Shown here in pieces: positions 32,734 through 43,900 of a stretch of 64,000 nt of DNA. This DNA is from Astropecten irregularis. Taxonomy: Eukaryota > Echinodermata > Asteroidea > Paxillosida > Astropectinidae. The position numbers and the translations under genes are program-made. The number at the start of each line of letters is the position of its first letter. Position 1 is the first letter of the stretch. Below the pieces are notes generated by a model that was given only the letters and a program-made list of their open reading frames with translations, was not told where the DNA came from and did not search any database. Where the stretch lies: the NCBI GenBank assembly GCA_963971285.1, contig OZ020261.1:6699983-6763982 (forward strand), in the 5' to 3' direction.

Positions 32734-34320
32734 TCATTTTTGTACTTCACGCTTGGCATTCCCACTGACAGTCACAATATTGTCCGAATCTGACGATACG
32801 GTTGTGGGAAATTGAGCATTTGGCTGAACAGTTGTCTTCATCGGCGGCGGAGTTGCCTGCGCCGGCGGCGAGGCTTCCCGGGCCGGCGGCGGACTCGCCT
32901 GCACCGGTGGCGAGGCGGTCCGATCCGGCGGCGGGTGTGCCTGCGCCGGCGGCGAGGTCATCCGTGCCGGCAGCGAGGTAGTTCGGTCCGGTGGCGGAGT
33001 TGCCTGCGCCGAGGGCGAGGCGACCCGCGCCGGCGGCGGAGCTGACTGTGTCCCTTTCCTTGAAGTACTGGGGCCTTGGATGTTTACGGTTGAGTTTTCG
33101 GCCCCAAACTCAACCCTGTTGCGTTTAACGGTGCTTGTTCGTCCATTGCCGGGCATTGGGCTCGAAAGTGTTCTGGGCTGCCACACTTCCAACATCCGGG
33201 CTTCCACTCGGTTTTCTTTGTCCGCTGCCCACGTCGTAGTAACTGCAACAGTTCCTGTAACATTGCTGTCACCTGGTCAGTAACTGGTGCTGGGTCCTTA
33301 GGTTTTCCTTCTCCGAGATCAGGTGACACTGTTCTCGACCGCCCCGTCTTCTCTGCCTTACACCATGCCTCTTTCTCTGCTACAACTTCCACTGCTTCAT
33401 CAAGGGTTGATGGCTTCCCTAGGAACAGTGCGCGCTTCAGTTCAAGGTCGTCCAGGGCATTTTTGAACATCTCTATGGCAAAGTGTTCATGGAACGTCGA
33501 TTCACTATCAGGGAATGCGCGACGAACAAGCCTTCTTATGGCTTGGCCAAGCTCAGCCACAGTCTCACCTTCATGCCTTCTTCTCGACGACAACTCTGCC
33601 CGATGGCGGATTCGCTGAGTCTCTGTTCCGAAGCGCCGCTCGAGAGCCTTTACCAGTTCGCCATAAGACGACAGCACCTCCTTTGGCAAGGAGCAGACGA
33701 CCTACAATGCAGGTCCCTTCAGTGCCACTAGCAAGTAGTCGGCTCGTTGTTTGTCATCCCAGCCATTGATGTCACTCACTCTCGAAAAGTGCACGAGGTA
33801 ATCCTCAATGCAAGTGGCCCCGTCATACTCCCTCGCCTTTACGCGCGGTGCTGCTCCGGTGCGTGCCACGCTTGCGTGCTGGCCAACCGCCTGTGCATCA
33901 CTGGATCCGCCGATGGCGGTGTCCGTAAGCACTGCCATGTGCCTGCCCGCATGCCGTGGCGTGCAGCCGCTGCGTGCTCCGTCGGGACAGGCTAGGGATT
34001 TGGAGAAATTTACAGAGCGGTGCTCACCTTCGCTGTCTGATTCACTGCACGCTGTGCGCCACTGACTACGAAGGTCCTCCTGGAGACGTCTCCGATGCTT
34101 CCGAAGGCTTCGAGATTTCTGCAGCCAGTCGGAGTCGTCCTCCGGAAGCAGGGTTGGCGTGCCCATCGCACGATGCTTCCGTTGATGTCCAGACTTGGAT
34201 CCATGCGTGCCCCGACGGGAGCTCTCGGTAAAGGAGCGTTCCAGCCTTTCAATGTCCCTGGAAATCCCGTCGATGGCTTCGGTGAAGCTCCGTGCGGACT
34301 CCATATGAATTATTTTTCCA
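32734..34320 (-). pseudogene. Gag remnants of the Gypsy fossil
   Basis: A Gag-type alpha-helical region, a CCHC zinc knuckle (CWKCGSPEHFRAQC, about 33.16 kb), then a Pro-rich segment made of degenerate repeats of PPPARxASPPAQ type (about 32.83-33.05 kb). The Gag polyprotein would package element RNA. This copy is broken. Confidence 0.82.
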
Positions 34321-34355
34321 GAAAATCCTGTGAAAAATCTCGCCGCTGCCACCAA

Positions 34356-34767
34356 TGTAGCGTGAACCTTGGGGTCTTGTCCTCCCTTTATATAAGGAAC
34401 ACCAAATAAGGGACGCAACTCACAGGATTTAGCAGCAACAAGTATCTTCTTTTAATCAGAGCTCAAACTGCAAGTCCTATCGCACCGCGGTCAGAACCAG
34501 AACAATTCAAGTTACACAACTTCAAGAACAACTATATAAATAAAGAATGTCAAAATCCGGCCCGCGCCCGGGCACCTTGCCAAACCCTTCCCGCGCCCGC
34601 CAAACCACGAGCTTCCTGGAAGACAACCAATTTCCGGGCGCAATAGGATTACCCAATTACAACTATACAAAGGAAACAGGTCAGGGCACTCCAGCGGAGC
34701 CCTCCGCCGGCGGGCAATAGCTAGCCCACCGCAACATTTACATGACTGTATTTAACTGTCCGTTACA
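34356..34767 (-). repeat. 5' LTR of the Gypsy fossil
   Basis: Direct repeat of 26865-27275. On the minus strand the sequence just inside it, TGGTGGCAGCGG, is in the position of a tRNA primer binding site. Confidence 0.9.
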
Positions 34768-35017
34768 ATACTTTCTGCTTGGTTGGTTTGCTTTGGATAA
34801 TGTCTATAACTTTTAGAGATGATTCGACCTTTCTTGTGTAGGTGTGCAGCGAAATATATACCTTCCAAATTGTGAAAACTATACAAAATGCAATTAACTG
34901 GGTGTGAATGTTCATGGGACTGAATAATACTGAAAACAATAAAACTTCATCCTTTATAATTTTATTTTAGCAGTAGTAGTATTTCAGACAAACATGAGTG
35001 CTACCGAACATGGAAGC

Positions 35018-35225
35018 TTAAAGGTAATATCATACTTTGTTTTTTGTCAAAGAAATACAGATTCATGGGCACAAATATCGTGGAAGAAGTAGTAACAGTC
35101 ATCAGTGAAAATTTCAGTCCCATACGGTGCCCAATCTTTGAGAAAACAGTGAAAATTACCACAGTTTTTCTTAAGTCTTTTCTCCTCTATTTTTGATCTT
35201 TAAAAGATCATGGTCAGCAGTCAGC
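35018..35225 (+). mobile_element. TTAA-flanked MITE, 5' part only
   Basis: Starts TTAA|AGGTAATATCATACTTTG and follows the family consensus for about 200 bp, then stops. Related to 51271-51627, which has TTAA on both sides. Confidence 0.7.
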
Positions 35226-36175
35226 ACTCCACCACTGCTACGTAAGTAACATGTAACTCTCTCCCTCTCTGTCCTAAAATTCTCTAATAAATTTTAGCTA
35301 ATCAATAAACAAAGTCCCACTAACCCAGCGTTCCACCTTCCAAGGCCCAAACCTCAAGATCCGACACAATTTTACTTACCGATCTCACACGTAGGTATCT
35401 GTCACTTCAACCCTTTGAATAGCAAAACTGTACAAGCTCACATCAACAGACTGACATCACAATGACTGAGAATTATATCATGCTGGCACAAAACACCAGG
35501 TTAACGGAAGGCAGTCAGAACCCTTAAAACACACTATAAGCTGATTGGCCTAATGCAACCCATGTATTATTGATATTATTGGCTGTTGAACAATAAGTTT
35601 GCATCCTAAGGTCTAGCTGATTGAGGTGTTATGGACGTATAAATAATTTAAGATTCATATGGCAGCAATTTCATCCTAGTCTTGCGTTAACCATATATGT
35701 TATCCTTTTATGCTCAATTAATCCTCATAAGGGACCATTCAGCAATGAACCATTCCTAAGTATATACATTATGTGGGTAAAGAAATTACGAGTGACACAG
35801 CTTAATTACCTTTCGATTCGAAGCTATTTTACGACTGTTTCGGGATGTTTCACTGGAAACTCTTCAAACATTTAAAATTGCAGGCAGACCAAATAGTCCG
35901 TTCTTTGCAACGTGACGACATTTCCTTTTATTAAGACAGTGCATAGTTGGGTAACCAGACTTTGCTGTTGCCGAAGTAAGGCTTTAAGGGAACACATTAC
36001 GCCCTGGTTTTGCGCCCTGTGAGGTATATGTCATACGTTTTCTGTAATTTTAACAACAATTAATGGAACTCCCAAAGGGAACAATCGGGGTGGTATTATG
36101 TAAACGAATGTAAATGGTGTTATTATAGACCAAATGGAAATGAACTTCACCCACAAAATATACGTAGCTTATTGG
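35226..36175. other. No recognisable feature
   Basis: Spacer between MITE fragments; only short chance frames. The phrase ACCAGACTTTGCTGTTGCC near 35952 echoes 22013. Confidence 0.4.
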
Positions 36176-36300
36176 TTAAAGAGTAATATCTTACTTTGGT
36201 TTCTGACGACGAAATGTCGCAGATTCTTTATGCAAAACTGTCAAGGAAAATACGGTCAGTCTCAAACGGTGCCCACTTTGTGAGTAAACAGTGAAACCAC
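36176..36300 (+). mobile_element. TTAA-flanked MITE fragment
   Basis: TTAA|AGAGTAATATCTTACTTTGG followed by the family phrases GTCAAGGAAAATACGGTCAG and GGTGCCCACTTTGTGAG; it lacks the right end. Confidence 0.65.
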
Positions 36301-36570
36301 CCATAATATATTAACAATAACAATAACTGGTATTTATAAAGCGCCTTAACAATTAGGAGATGTATAGACAAACTACACGACAAGGACAGGGGTTATAGGT
36401 AGAAAAATGATTTCAGTCGTTTCCTAAAAAACAGTGACAGGCTGGGGGAGAATTCCTGATGTTGATCGGGACAGAGTTCCAAAGTTTGGGACCAGCTATA
36501 GAAAATGATCAATCTCCGAAAGCTTTTGACCGAGTGGGAATAGACAGAAAGGGAGGAAAAATACCATGTA
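36301..36570 (-). mobile_element. LINE 3' relic (CR1/L2-like)
   Basis: Read on the minus strand it gives the LINE C-terminal block (KAFGD..SFSIAGPKLWNSVP) and a 3' end with AAGCGCTTTATAAATACCAG and a short ATTGTT tail (36310-36335). The frame is shifted inside, so only a relic remains. Confidence 0.7.
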
Positions 36571-38060
36571 AGCACTTGTAGACCATGATAAGTAGTTTGA
36601 AAGATAGTCGCTGTTTGATAGGTTGCCAAGGAAGTTTAGAAATTAGGGATGTAAGTTATATTATCTGTGAAGATTTCTGTTTCGGTAAACTACCAAGGTA
36701 CGGTAGTTCCTTTAATTCAACAATGTATGATTTAGTCAACTCTTGGTATTCTTGCCTGTTGAACGATCCTGTTACATCCTGCTGCTTTTGGTCTAATGGA
36801 CGTCTGAATAATTCAAGATAAGTATGGCGCGGCACTTTCGTTCTGGTCTTGCATTTACCAGTGATGTGACCAATTATGAATCTTCACAATGAACCTTCCA
36901 GCAATGGACAATTCCTAATTATAAAATGTCCATGTAGCCTATCCCTTGTGTAAAGAGACAGGTATTCCCGTAGAAGGAATTACTCTATTTTTGCATTGTG
37001 AACCTTCTGACAAACTGCAGTTGAAACATGTTGCACCACACTCTGCGTGTGAATGTACACAAAACTGAATAGTATACTTAACTGCTGAAAATGGCATCTT
37101 AGCACATTATTTCAAAGTTTATTTGTAACCTTTTGCACAACACTGTGTGTAAATATACAAGGAACTGAATATTATATTTGACTGCTGAAAACAGCAAATT
37201 ACAAACTGCATTTTACACACAGTGCAATTCACGGTGTATTAATCCGAACCCTATGCACATTAGCAAGAGCTGATTACAGTGTGATACCATAGTTTCCACA
37301 GAGGAATTGAATTATCATTAACAATGCATTACCACACGTACAAAACACGAGATAGCACATTCACCACAAGAAACATATAAAACTAAAGGTTCGTGAATTG
37401 TCTGCTGACAATTTTCAAACCTTATGTTCAGAAGTAGGCTGCGCGTAATTGTGTATTGAATATCCATTTGTGGTATTTTTAACCGTGGCACACAGCTACT
37501 TTCAGTTTAAAATGTATTGCACTTTCTTTAATCAAAGGCCAACTTGGAATTATCTTGGGGCAGGTTCAAAAAATGTCCGAAACATTGCTACCTTTAAGGG
37601 CTTCACTCACTCCCTCTCCACGCAAATGACACGGAACTCTCTTTTCTCAAGCATCCAATCATTCTCAGCTAATTAAGCAACCATGTTTTGTCCGACTCCA
37701 ACTCACTCCCTCATTCCACCTCATAAGGCCCTGACCTTCAAATCACTAAATCTCGCAGGTATAGTTGCCAATTTACTTTACACCAAATGTTTCTGATTCA
37801 CCTTGATTTTAATTATTCTAAATGTTTTTCTAATGTGTGTTAGCTTAATGTGTAGTATTATTAGTAATTGTTTTCTGAAATATTTTAAATGACCCTTAAT
37901 GTACTATTATGTTTTATGATCATGATATTAACTTACTTTGTAAAGCGCATTGAGATTTTATTTTTAATGTTGTAATGCGCTATATAAAAATAAACTATTA
38001 TTATTATTATTTACACCAAACCCACAAGTTCGCTGACAAGCACTTGGCACACTTATAGCT

Positions 38061-38372
38061 TCTTCTTCTGTCGTATGTCCTAGACATTCAGCTCCGTTGC
38101 TGTGAGCCAGTCCAGCGTGTCATTGTCGAGGTCGATTAGCCCACGAACACCATTTCGTGGCTGGTATATGGGGCAGCTGGTCAGCACATGTTCCACAGTC
38201 TGTGATGCCTTGATGCCCACACTCACAGTAGGCACTGTCTTTAAGGCCCCATTTCCGCATAGATGCGAGAGACGGTTGAGGGTTGTCCACTCCTTGCGGG
38301 GCAGGTGCTGGCCAGGGACGACTGTGGGGTCTTTGATGAAGTGGTGGAGCCTAGATGGTTCAGCCTATAGCT
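38061..38372 (-). mobile_element. 5'-truncated LINE 3' fragment with 7-bp target duplication
   Basis: A 305-bp insert between two TATAGCT copies (38054-38060 and 38366-38372); copy 1 has one uninterrupted TATAGCTGATTGG at about 1108-1120. On the minus strand it encodes the end of a LINE protein (LPRKEWTTLNRL, KWGLKDSAYCECG in another frame, QTVEHVLTSCPIYQP) and ends in an AGAAGAAGA tail. It is dead on arrival, inserted after the segmental duplication. Confidence 0.85.
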
Positions 38373-38562
38373 GATTGGTCAATATACCACATAGTTGCGT
38401 ACGCGCACTTGCATAATTCATAACCTGTATGCATATTTTTGTTTTGTCACAAGAATACCCCCAACAGGACGGACTACGTTATTTTCACTTACACACATTA
38501 GTACTAATAATTCATACAATTAAGGTAAGCTGGTATGTTCTGGTGTAAATAAAAAGATATAT

Positions 38563-38692
38563 AATTGAAAAGTGAACAAAGAAAAATTTACTGGAGCGAG
38601 ATTCGTACCGGCACGACCTTCTGAATACCGTACAGGCGCTCTACCAACTGAGATATCCAGCCCTACGTTGCTGGTGTCCCAAAAAGTCAATT
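38563..38692 (-). mobile_element. tRNA-derived SINE (duplicate of 1311-1440)
   Basis: Same SINE and same altered B-box as the copy at 1311-1440, as expected for duplicated DNA. Confidence 0.8.
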
Positions 38693-38789
38693 TATTATCT
38701 TATCCCCTCCCCCTTCCCAAATCCTCCCCCTTTTTCAATTATGTAGGCTTACATGTATGTTTATTTATTCACCATTGCCATCGTACTTG

Positions 38790-40508
38790 TACGGAAGAGT
38801 ATAAGGGCCACCTGCAAAAACAATTTTTCGAGTTGCTATCTCGCCGCGGCGAGTTACTATCTCGCCGCGGCGAGTTACTGTCCTGAGTATACCATCTGCA
38901 TGTATCCGGTATTGCGATTGACACAGCAATAAATTGTTTGTGTGTAAAAAGGAACAGCAAATTCGTATATGTATAGCCGGCCTGTGGACAGCAAAACAAG
39001 AGAGAGAAGACCAAATCCTCTGACCTTAAAACAAACAAATGAATAAAGAAAGAGAGACATCTCAGTTTTTTCTTATTTGTAGCACAGAAAATTAGAATAT
39101 CCGGGATGCCCTCCAAAAGACTTAAGAAGCTTTTATCAGTGTAGTGTATAGCGAGGACAAAAGACTTGAAGAGGCATAGTGTACAGTTCTAACTGAAAGT
39201 GGTTTATCAGGTGGTTGGGGAAGGGATGGGTGGGGTGGGGGTTTGTTGAGGAGGAAAGGGGCAGATGAATGAAGAAAGAGGGAAAGAAGAAAGGGATACA
39301 GGGATGGGGAAAGAAAAATGGAGGTATTGGTTAGTTTGAGGTCAAGAGGTGGAAGGTAGGCAGATGGAACAGTGGGCAGACAAAACCATCATGATTGTGG
39401 TGGGTCCAGGCTGAGAAGAGCAAACAGAACTTGTGTTAATAGGAAGAGTGAAATAGTAGGGTAATTTGACATACCACCCGTCTACATAAGAGTATAATAT
39501 ATTTTGCAAAGACAGAGACAAATCCAACTTGTGGGCTGTTTAGCTGTATTGCACAAAGATCGGTTGAACAAATCAAAATACATGCAAGAGGGAAACCAAG
39601 AAAAGGGAAGGAGAAAGTCTTTCAAAGAACAAATTTTTCCGTTGATAATTATGCTGATCCCTTGGATTTTTCCTTTTTTTTATGGAGGGTTCAAATCATA
39701 TTTTCTGACCGTTATTATGCCGCACTTCATCAGTCGCCTTTTAGCATTTTTGTTGTGCTTTGACCAATGCGAGATAATGGTTGTTATTTTTTATTGTGTT
39801 TTAGTCCACATAAGAACCGGCAATTGAAAAAACTGTCATCCTGGTTTATTTTCTAATATAAAGAAATGACAGGATCCCTTTGGTTCAACTTCATAGTTGA
39901 GTCCCCGGAGGTTGGTGTACTTTACTGTTGCTCTTGTAAAAGTTCGTAACAAAATCCCTTTCGTGTTTGCAAATGCGTTTATATCTCGCCACTTCACCCT
40001 TGATAATGCTGCCAAATACAGATAAAGGGTGAGCAGAAACCGACTGAGCAAGATCAAAAGTGTCAATTTTCTTGGTCGAAACCTAATTAGGTATCCATCT
40101 TCCCTTCTTTACTTCCATCTTTCTGTAGTCAATCCTTGTCTTGCTTTCTTCTTTTCCCTCTCCCATCATTCATCTCCCCCTTTCCTCCTCAACAAACCCC
40201 CACCCCACCCCACCCCTACCCCAACCACCTGATAAACCACTTTCAGTTAGAACTATACACTATGCCTCTTCAAGTTTTTTGACCTCGCTATACACTACAT
40301 GTACACTGATAAAAGCTTCTTAAAACTTGTGGAGCGCATCCCGGTTCTTCTTGAGATGTCTCTCTTTCTTTATTCATAAAATTGTTTGTTTTATGGTCAG
40401 ACGCGGCGATAGTAACTCGCCGATAGTAACTCGCCGCGGCGAGATAGTAACTCGAAAAAAAATTTTTGCAGGTGGCCCTTATACTCTTCCGTATAATACT
40501 CTTCCGTA
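38790..40508. mobile_element. 1.7-kb foldback transposon with palindromic subterminal repeats
   Basis: The outer ends TACGGAAGAGTATAAGGG and CCCTTATACTCTTCCGTA begin long inverted arms (about 38790-39330 and 40090-40508). The arms can be followed through CTCGCCGCGGCGAG repeats, a TTTCTTTATTCAT segment, AAAGCTTTTATCAG or its complement, and the purine-rich GGGGTTTGTTGAGGAGGAAA. The middle (39330-40090) has no clear transposase. The right end carries a second short end copy (40493-40507). Copy 1 of the segmental duplication lacks the element. Confidence 0.85.
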
Positions 40509-40593
40509 CAACACAACATTTTTTTTCTTTAGGCCTTATATTACTGGTCAGATCCCTGTACTGTATGGATTCTAGGTTTTCTGAGTTTGCGGC

Positions 40594-40705
40594 TGAGTTT
40601 TCGGCTAATCTCTGGCTGCGGCTCACTGATGTGGCAGCCACTAGCCAGTCACTGCAACCTTTTCCATTGACTTGTGTGTTATTTGCGGTCGTAGCCAGAG
40701 ATATG
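40594..40705. mobile_element. Short hairpin element upstream of HSPA13
   Basis: Duplicate of 1703-1800, with CTCTGGCTGCGGCT and GGTCGTAGCCAGAG ends. It lies about 270 bp upstream of the HSPA13 start codon, so it may be part of the promoter region. Confidence 0.55.
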
Positions 40706-40709
40706 TGAC

Positions 40710-40972
40710 ATAGCCTCAGCCATGACCTCAGCTGCTGAGAACGAGGGGATACTCAGTCAGAAACCTAGACTTCTTTAACCGAGAAAGCATGGAGAAATGC
40801 AAAGGGTACCCGATTGAATGAATTCTTGCTTCCGCGTTATTCCTCATGACTGTGATGTACTGACTGGTCTACGTGTATAATGATACACTGTGTACGTCAT
40901 GCACTAGCGAGCATAGCAACATATGGTCGAGCCGGAAAACGTACACATTTTGTTCTTTCGAAAGCACTGAAA
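40710..40972 (+). promoter_or_regulatory. Presumed HSPA13 promoter and 5' UTR
   Basis: The DNA just upstream of the start codon is conserved with 1800-2067 in copy 1. It contains a CRE-like TACGTCA (about 40891) in the phrase GTGTACGTCATGC. No TATA box is obvious. The promoter assignment is inference from position. Confidence 0.4.
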
Positions 40973-43900
40973 ATGAGTGCTACTGTGTCAATTTTAGGTA
41001 ATTATGTTCTTTGTTTAATTAATCGGTTACTACTAGTTACTAGTAGGCCTAATAGTACTTTTTTAGTAGTTTTAACCCCCACGTTTAACATGTATTAAAA
41101 CTATTAATAAAATTTAACATTTAGGGGCCTAACTATACTATAGTATTATTAGTACTACTACTAGGCCCCTATTACTTTTCTAAAGCCATTTATTCAGCAG
41201 CGCTGTGCAATACACGGGTTTACACCATGGCAGCCATCTTAGATTTTCATCGCAACTTCAAAACGAGGCACTTCCACGCATGCGCACTTTTCTAAGTGTA
41301 AGCCCGTCCATTGTCGAAGACAATACACGGGTTTACACTTCGGCGGTTTTGATCGCGACTTCGAAACGAGGCACTACCACGCATGCGCTTTTTTAGAAGT
41401 GTAAACCCGTGTATTCAACCATAAAAATTACACAATAAAGAATTAGATTATAATTTATATAAACCTATTATTATTAACCTATATGAAATTACAGTAAAAT
41501 ATCAAAAGAAGAAGAATTAATAATACACAAATTTTAGACCCAGTAGGCCCTAACTGGGGCGCTGAACTCCCTTTTTTGACTTTTGGGGTTGACGGTCGGT
41601 CTAGCGCCCCAGTGAATTATATTGCTCAAGATGTGTCGTACACAGGAAAAACAAAATTTCACGGCACCTTCGCCGAAAATGTCCCCAAATTACACCAAAA
41701 ACATCACAAACAGAATTGAAACTCGCTCCATTGCTTCTACGAAAGTCAAAGATGAAATACAGCATAATAATTTGTACTCACGAACATTCCTTTTGATGAA
41801 AATCGACCTTTTCTGACGAATGTCCAGACGAGAACGTAAAAAACGGAATTTAATTTGTGTGGCTCTGCTCCACACAAAATGGCGGTCCTACGTCATCGCA
41901 TGAATATTAATTTTGGTAATTTCCATACTATGCGGACGTGTAGATACGTAGATCACTTTCCCTCCGCGCACAGCTAAAAATCCCTTACTCGAATTGGCAC
42001 GAAACGGCCAAAAGAGGGCGTCGCGATCATCTCATTATGTGACGTCATCGCACTGACCAAAAATGAAAGTTTTCATGAATGAAACTGACGCGCATGGGCA
42101 CATACTCAGCAACTCGAATCATTGACAGACCTCGCCACGATCTTTGGAATGGAACCAAAAATGACCTTTTGACCATTTTTTGTGGTGTCACCCGCCGATG
42201 TTCGAGAACTCACGGACTCCGCAGTCGTATATTTGAACCTTGGTCAGCTTTTGTTGCCATTTTACCGCGAAACTGCGCCACCATCTGAGCGTGATTGTAG
42301 GTCGTTGAATATTCATAGCAACATGTGTTGGGTCTGTTGGTTGTGCATGGTCGCCCGAGTTGTCGTACGGCCGACTGTTGGTCGTTTCGTAGTCGTACAC
42401 CGTGTGTGCTTGAATAGGCACATCACGTAATGCGTGCTCCGTACGTGTCTGCAACGGCCCTACGTGCGTGCGTAACGAGTTGGGCCAGCACATGGTTTCT
42501 GTGACGTCACGAGAACTGCCTTGCGCATTGACCAATCAGCGCGGCGCTTGTCACAAACGGCACTGTTGTTATGGGGCCGGAATTTTGCCGAGGCAAAGTG
42601 ATCTACGTATCGACACGTCCGCATAGTATGGAAATTACCAAAATTATTCATGCGATGACGTATGACCGCCATTTTGTGTGGAGCAGAGCCACACAAAATA
42701 AATTCCGTTTTTTACGTTCTCGTCTGGACATTCGTCAGAAAAGGTCGATTTTCATCAAAAGGAATGATCGTGAGTACAAATGAATATGCTGTATTTCATC
42801 TTTGACTTTCGTAGAAGCAATGGAGCGAGTTTCAATTCTGTTTGTGATGTAATTTGGGGACATTTTCAGCGAAAGTGCCGTGAAATTTTGTTTTTCCTGT
42901 GTACGACACATCTGGAGCAATATAATTCACTGGGGCGCTAGACCGACCGTCAACCCCAAAAGTCAAAAAAGGGAGTTCAGCGCCCCAGTAACTGGGTCTA
43001 CACAAATTTATAGAAAACATCATTACTCATAAAATTTAGTAAAAAGGTAAGTCTTAATTGCACGTTTGAACACGATCGTTTTCGTTAGTAACGGAAAAAA
43101 ACTATTATTAGGCATAATACTGAGGACACTAACCCCAAACACAAGAATAGGCCGTAAGTAGACCAAGTAACTTGGGCACTGAAGTAAAACTCCCTTTTTT
43201 ACTGTTGGGGTTGACAGTCGGTCTAGCGCCTAACTAAGAGAATTATATTATATGGGGACATTTTCGGCGAAAGTGCTGTGAAGTAAATTTTTTTCTGTAC
43301 ATACAACACATCCTACCCTATAGAATTCTCTTGGGCACTAGTAAACTGACTGAGTTTTTAAGTCATTGAAAAGTGAACAAAGAAAAATTGACTGGAGCGG
43401 GATTCGAACCGGCGACCTCCTGAACACCGTACAGTGTACGGTGTTCTGAACACTGAACACTGTACGGTGTTCAGGAGGTCGCCGGTTCGAATCCCGCTCC
43501 AGTCAATTTTTCTTTTTTCACTTTTCAATTAACATTTTCAATAGAACAGGACAAAACAAATACAATAACTACATAATAATCCAATCAGCTCCCGAAGGAT
43601 TGCCCAAAAGGAAATATTGAGGCTGTCAAAGGGGCTCTCCAGACTAATTGAATTAAATAAATATAATTGAAATAAATAATCATTATTTCAATTATATTTA
43701 TTTAATAATCCGTCTCAGGCTCTGACCCCATTTCTTAAATCCATTCTAAAATAACGGGTATCAAAATAGAGGCTTTTGGCTGCAATGCGGAAGTAGATTC
43801 TCTAATTTGAAAAAGAAAATAGAGCTTCAGCTTGAATGAAAAAACACAACGTATATTTTCACCATGGATGTTAGAGCTGGCATGGCTGGAGCCTGAACCT

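Larger units (their letters stand above)
26861..34771 (-). mobile_element. Ty3/Gypsy-type LTR retrotransposon fossil
   Basis: Two direct ~411-bp LTRs (26865-27275 and 34356-34767) flank remnants of gag, protease, reverse transcriptase/RNase H and integrase on the minus strand in Gypsy order. The host 4-bp repeat ATAC stands on both sides (26861-26864, 34768-34771). A purine-rich tract on the minus strand abuts the inner edge of the 3' LTR (about 27276-27290). The LTRs differ at roughly a dozen places by eye (about 3%), implying a fairly recent insertion. The coding part has several breaks and the element is not whole. It lies upstream of FREP C in the same direction. Confidence 0.93.
36962..41150 (+). 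repeat. Segmental duplication, copy 2, with the active-looking HSPA13 first exon
   Basis: Direct repeat of 1-2200, enlarged to about 4.2 kb by a LINE 3' fragment (38061-38365) and a foldback element (38790-40508), both absent from copy 1. Homology begins at TATTCCCGTAGAAGG and ends soon after the HSPA13 exon-1 donor. Confidence 0.93.

Noticed and set aside
28116-32793. Many plus-strand frames across the LTR fossil
   Set aside because: GC-rich antisense shadows of the element's own coding remnants.
34994-35020. ATGAGTGCTACCGAACATGG, resembling the HSPA13 exon-1 start
   Set aside because: Only the first few codons agree, no donor follows in phase, and the surroundings are not homologous; likely chance.
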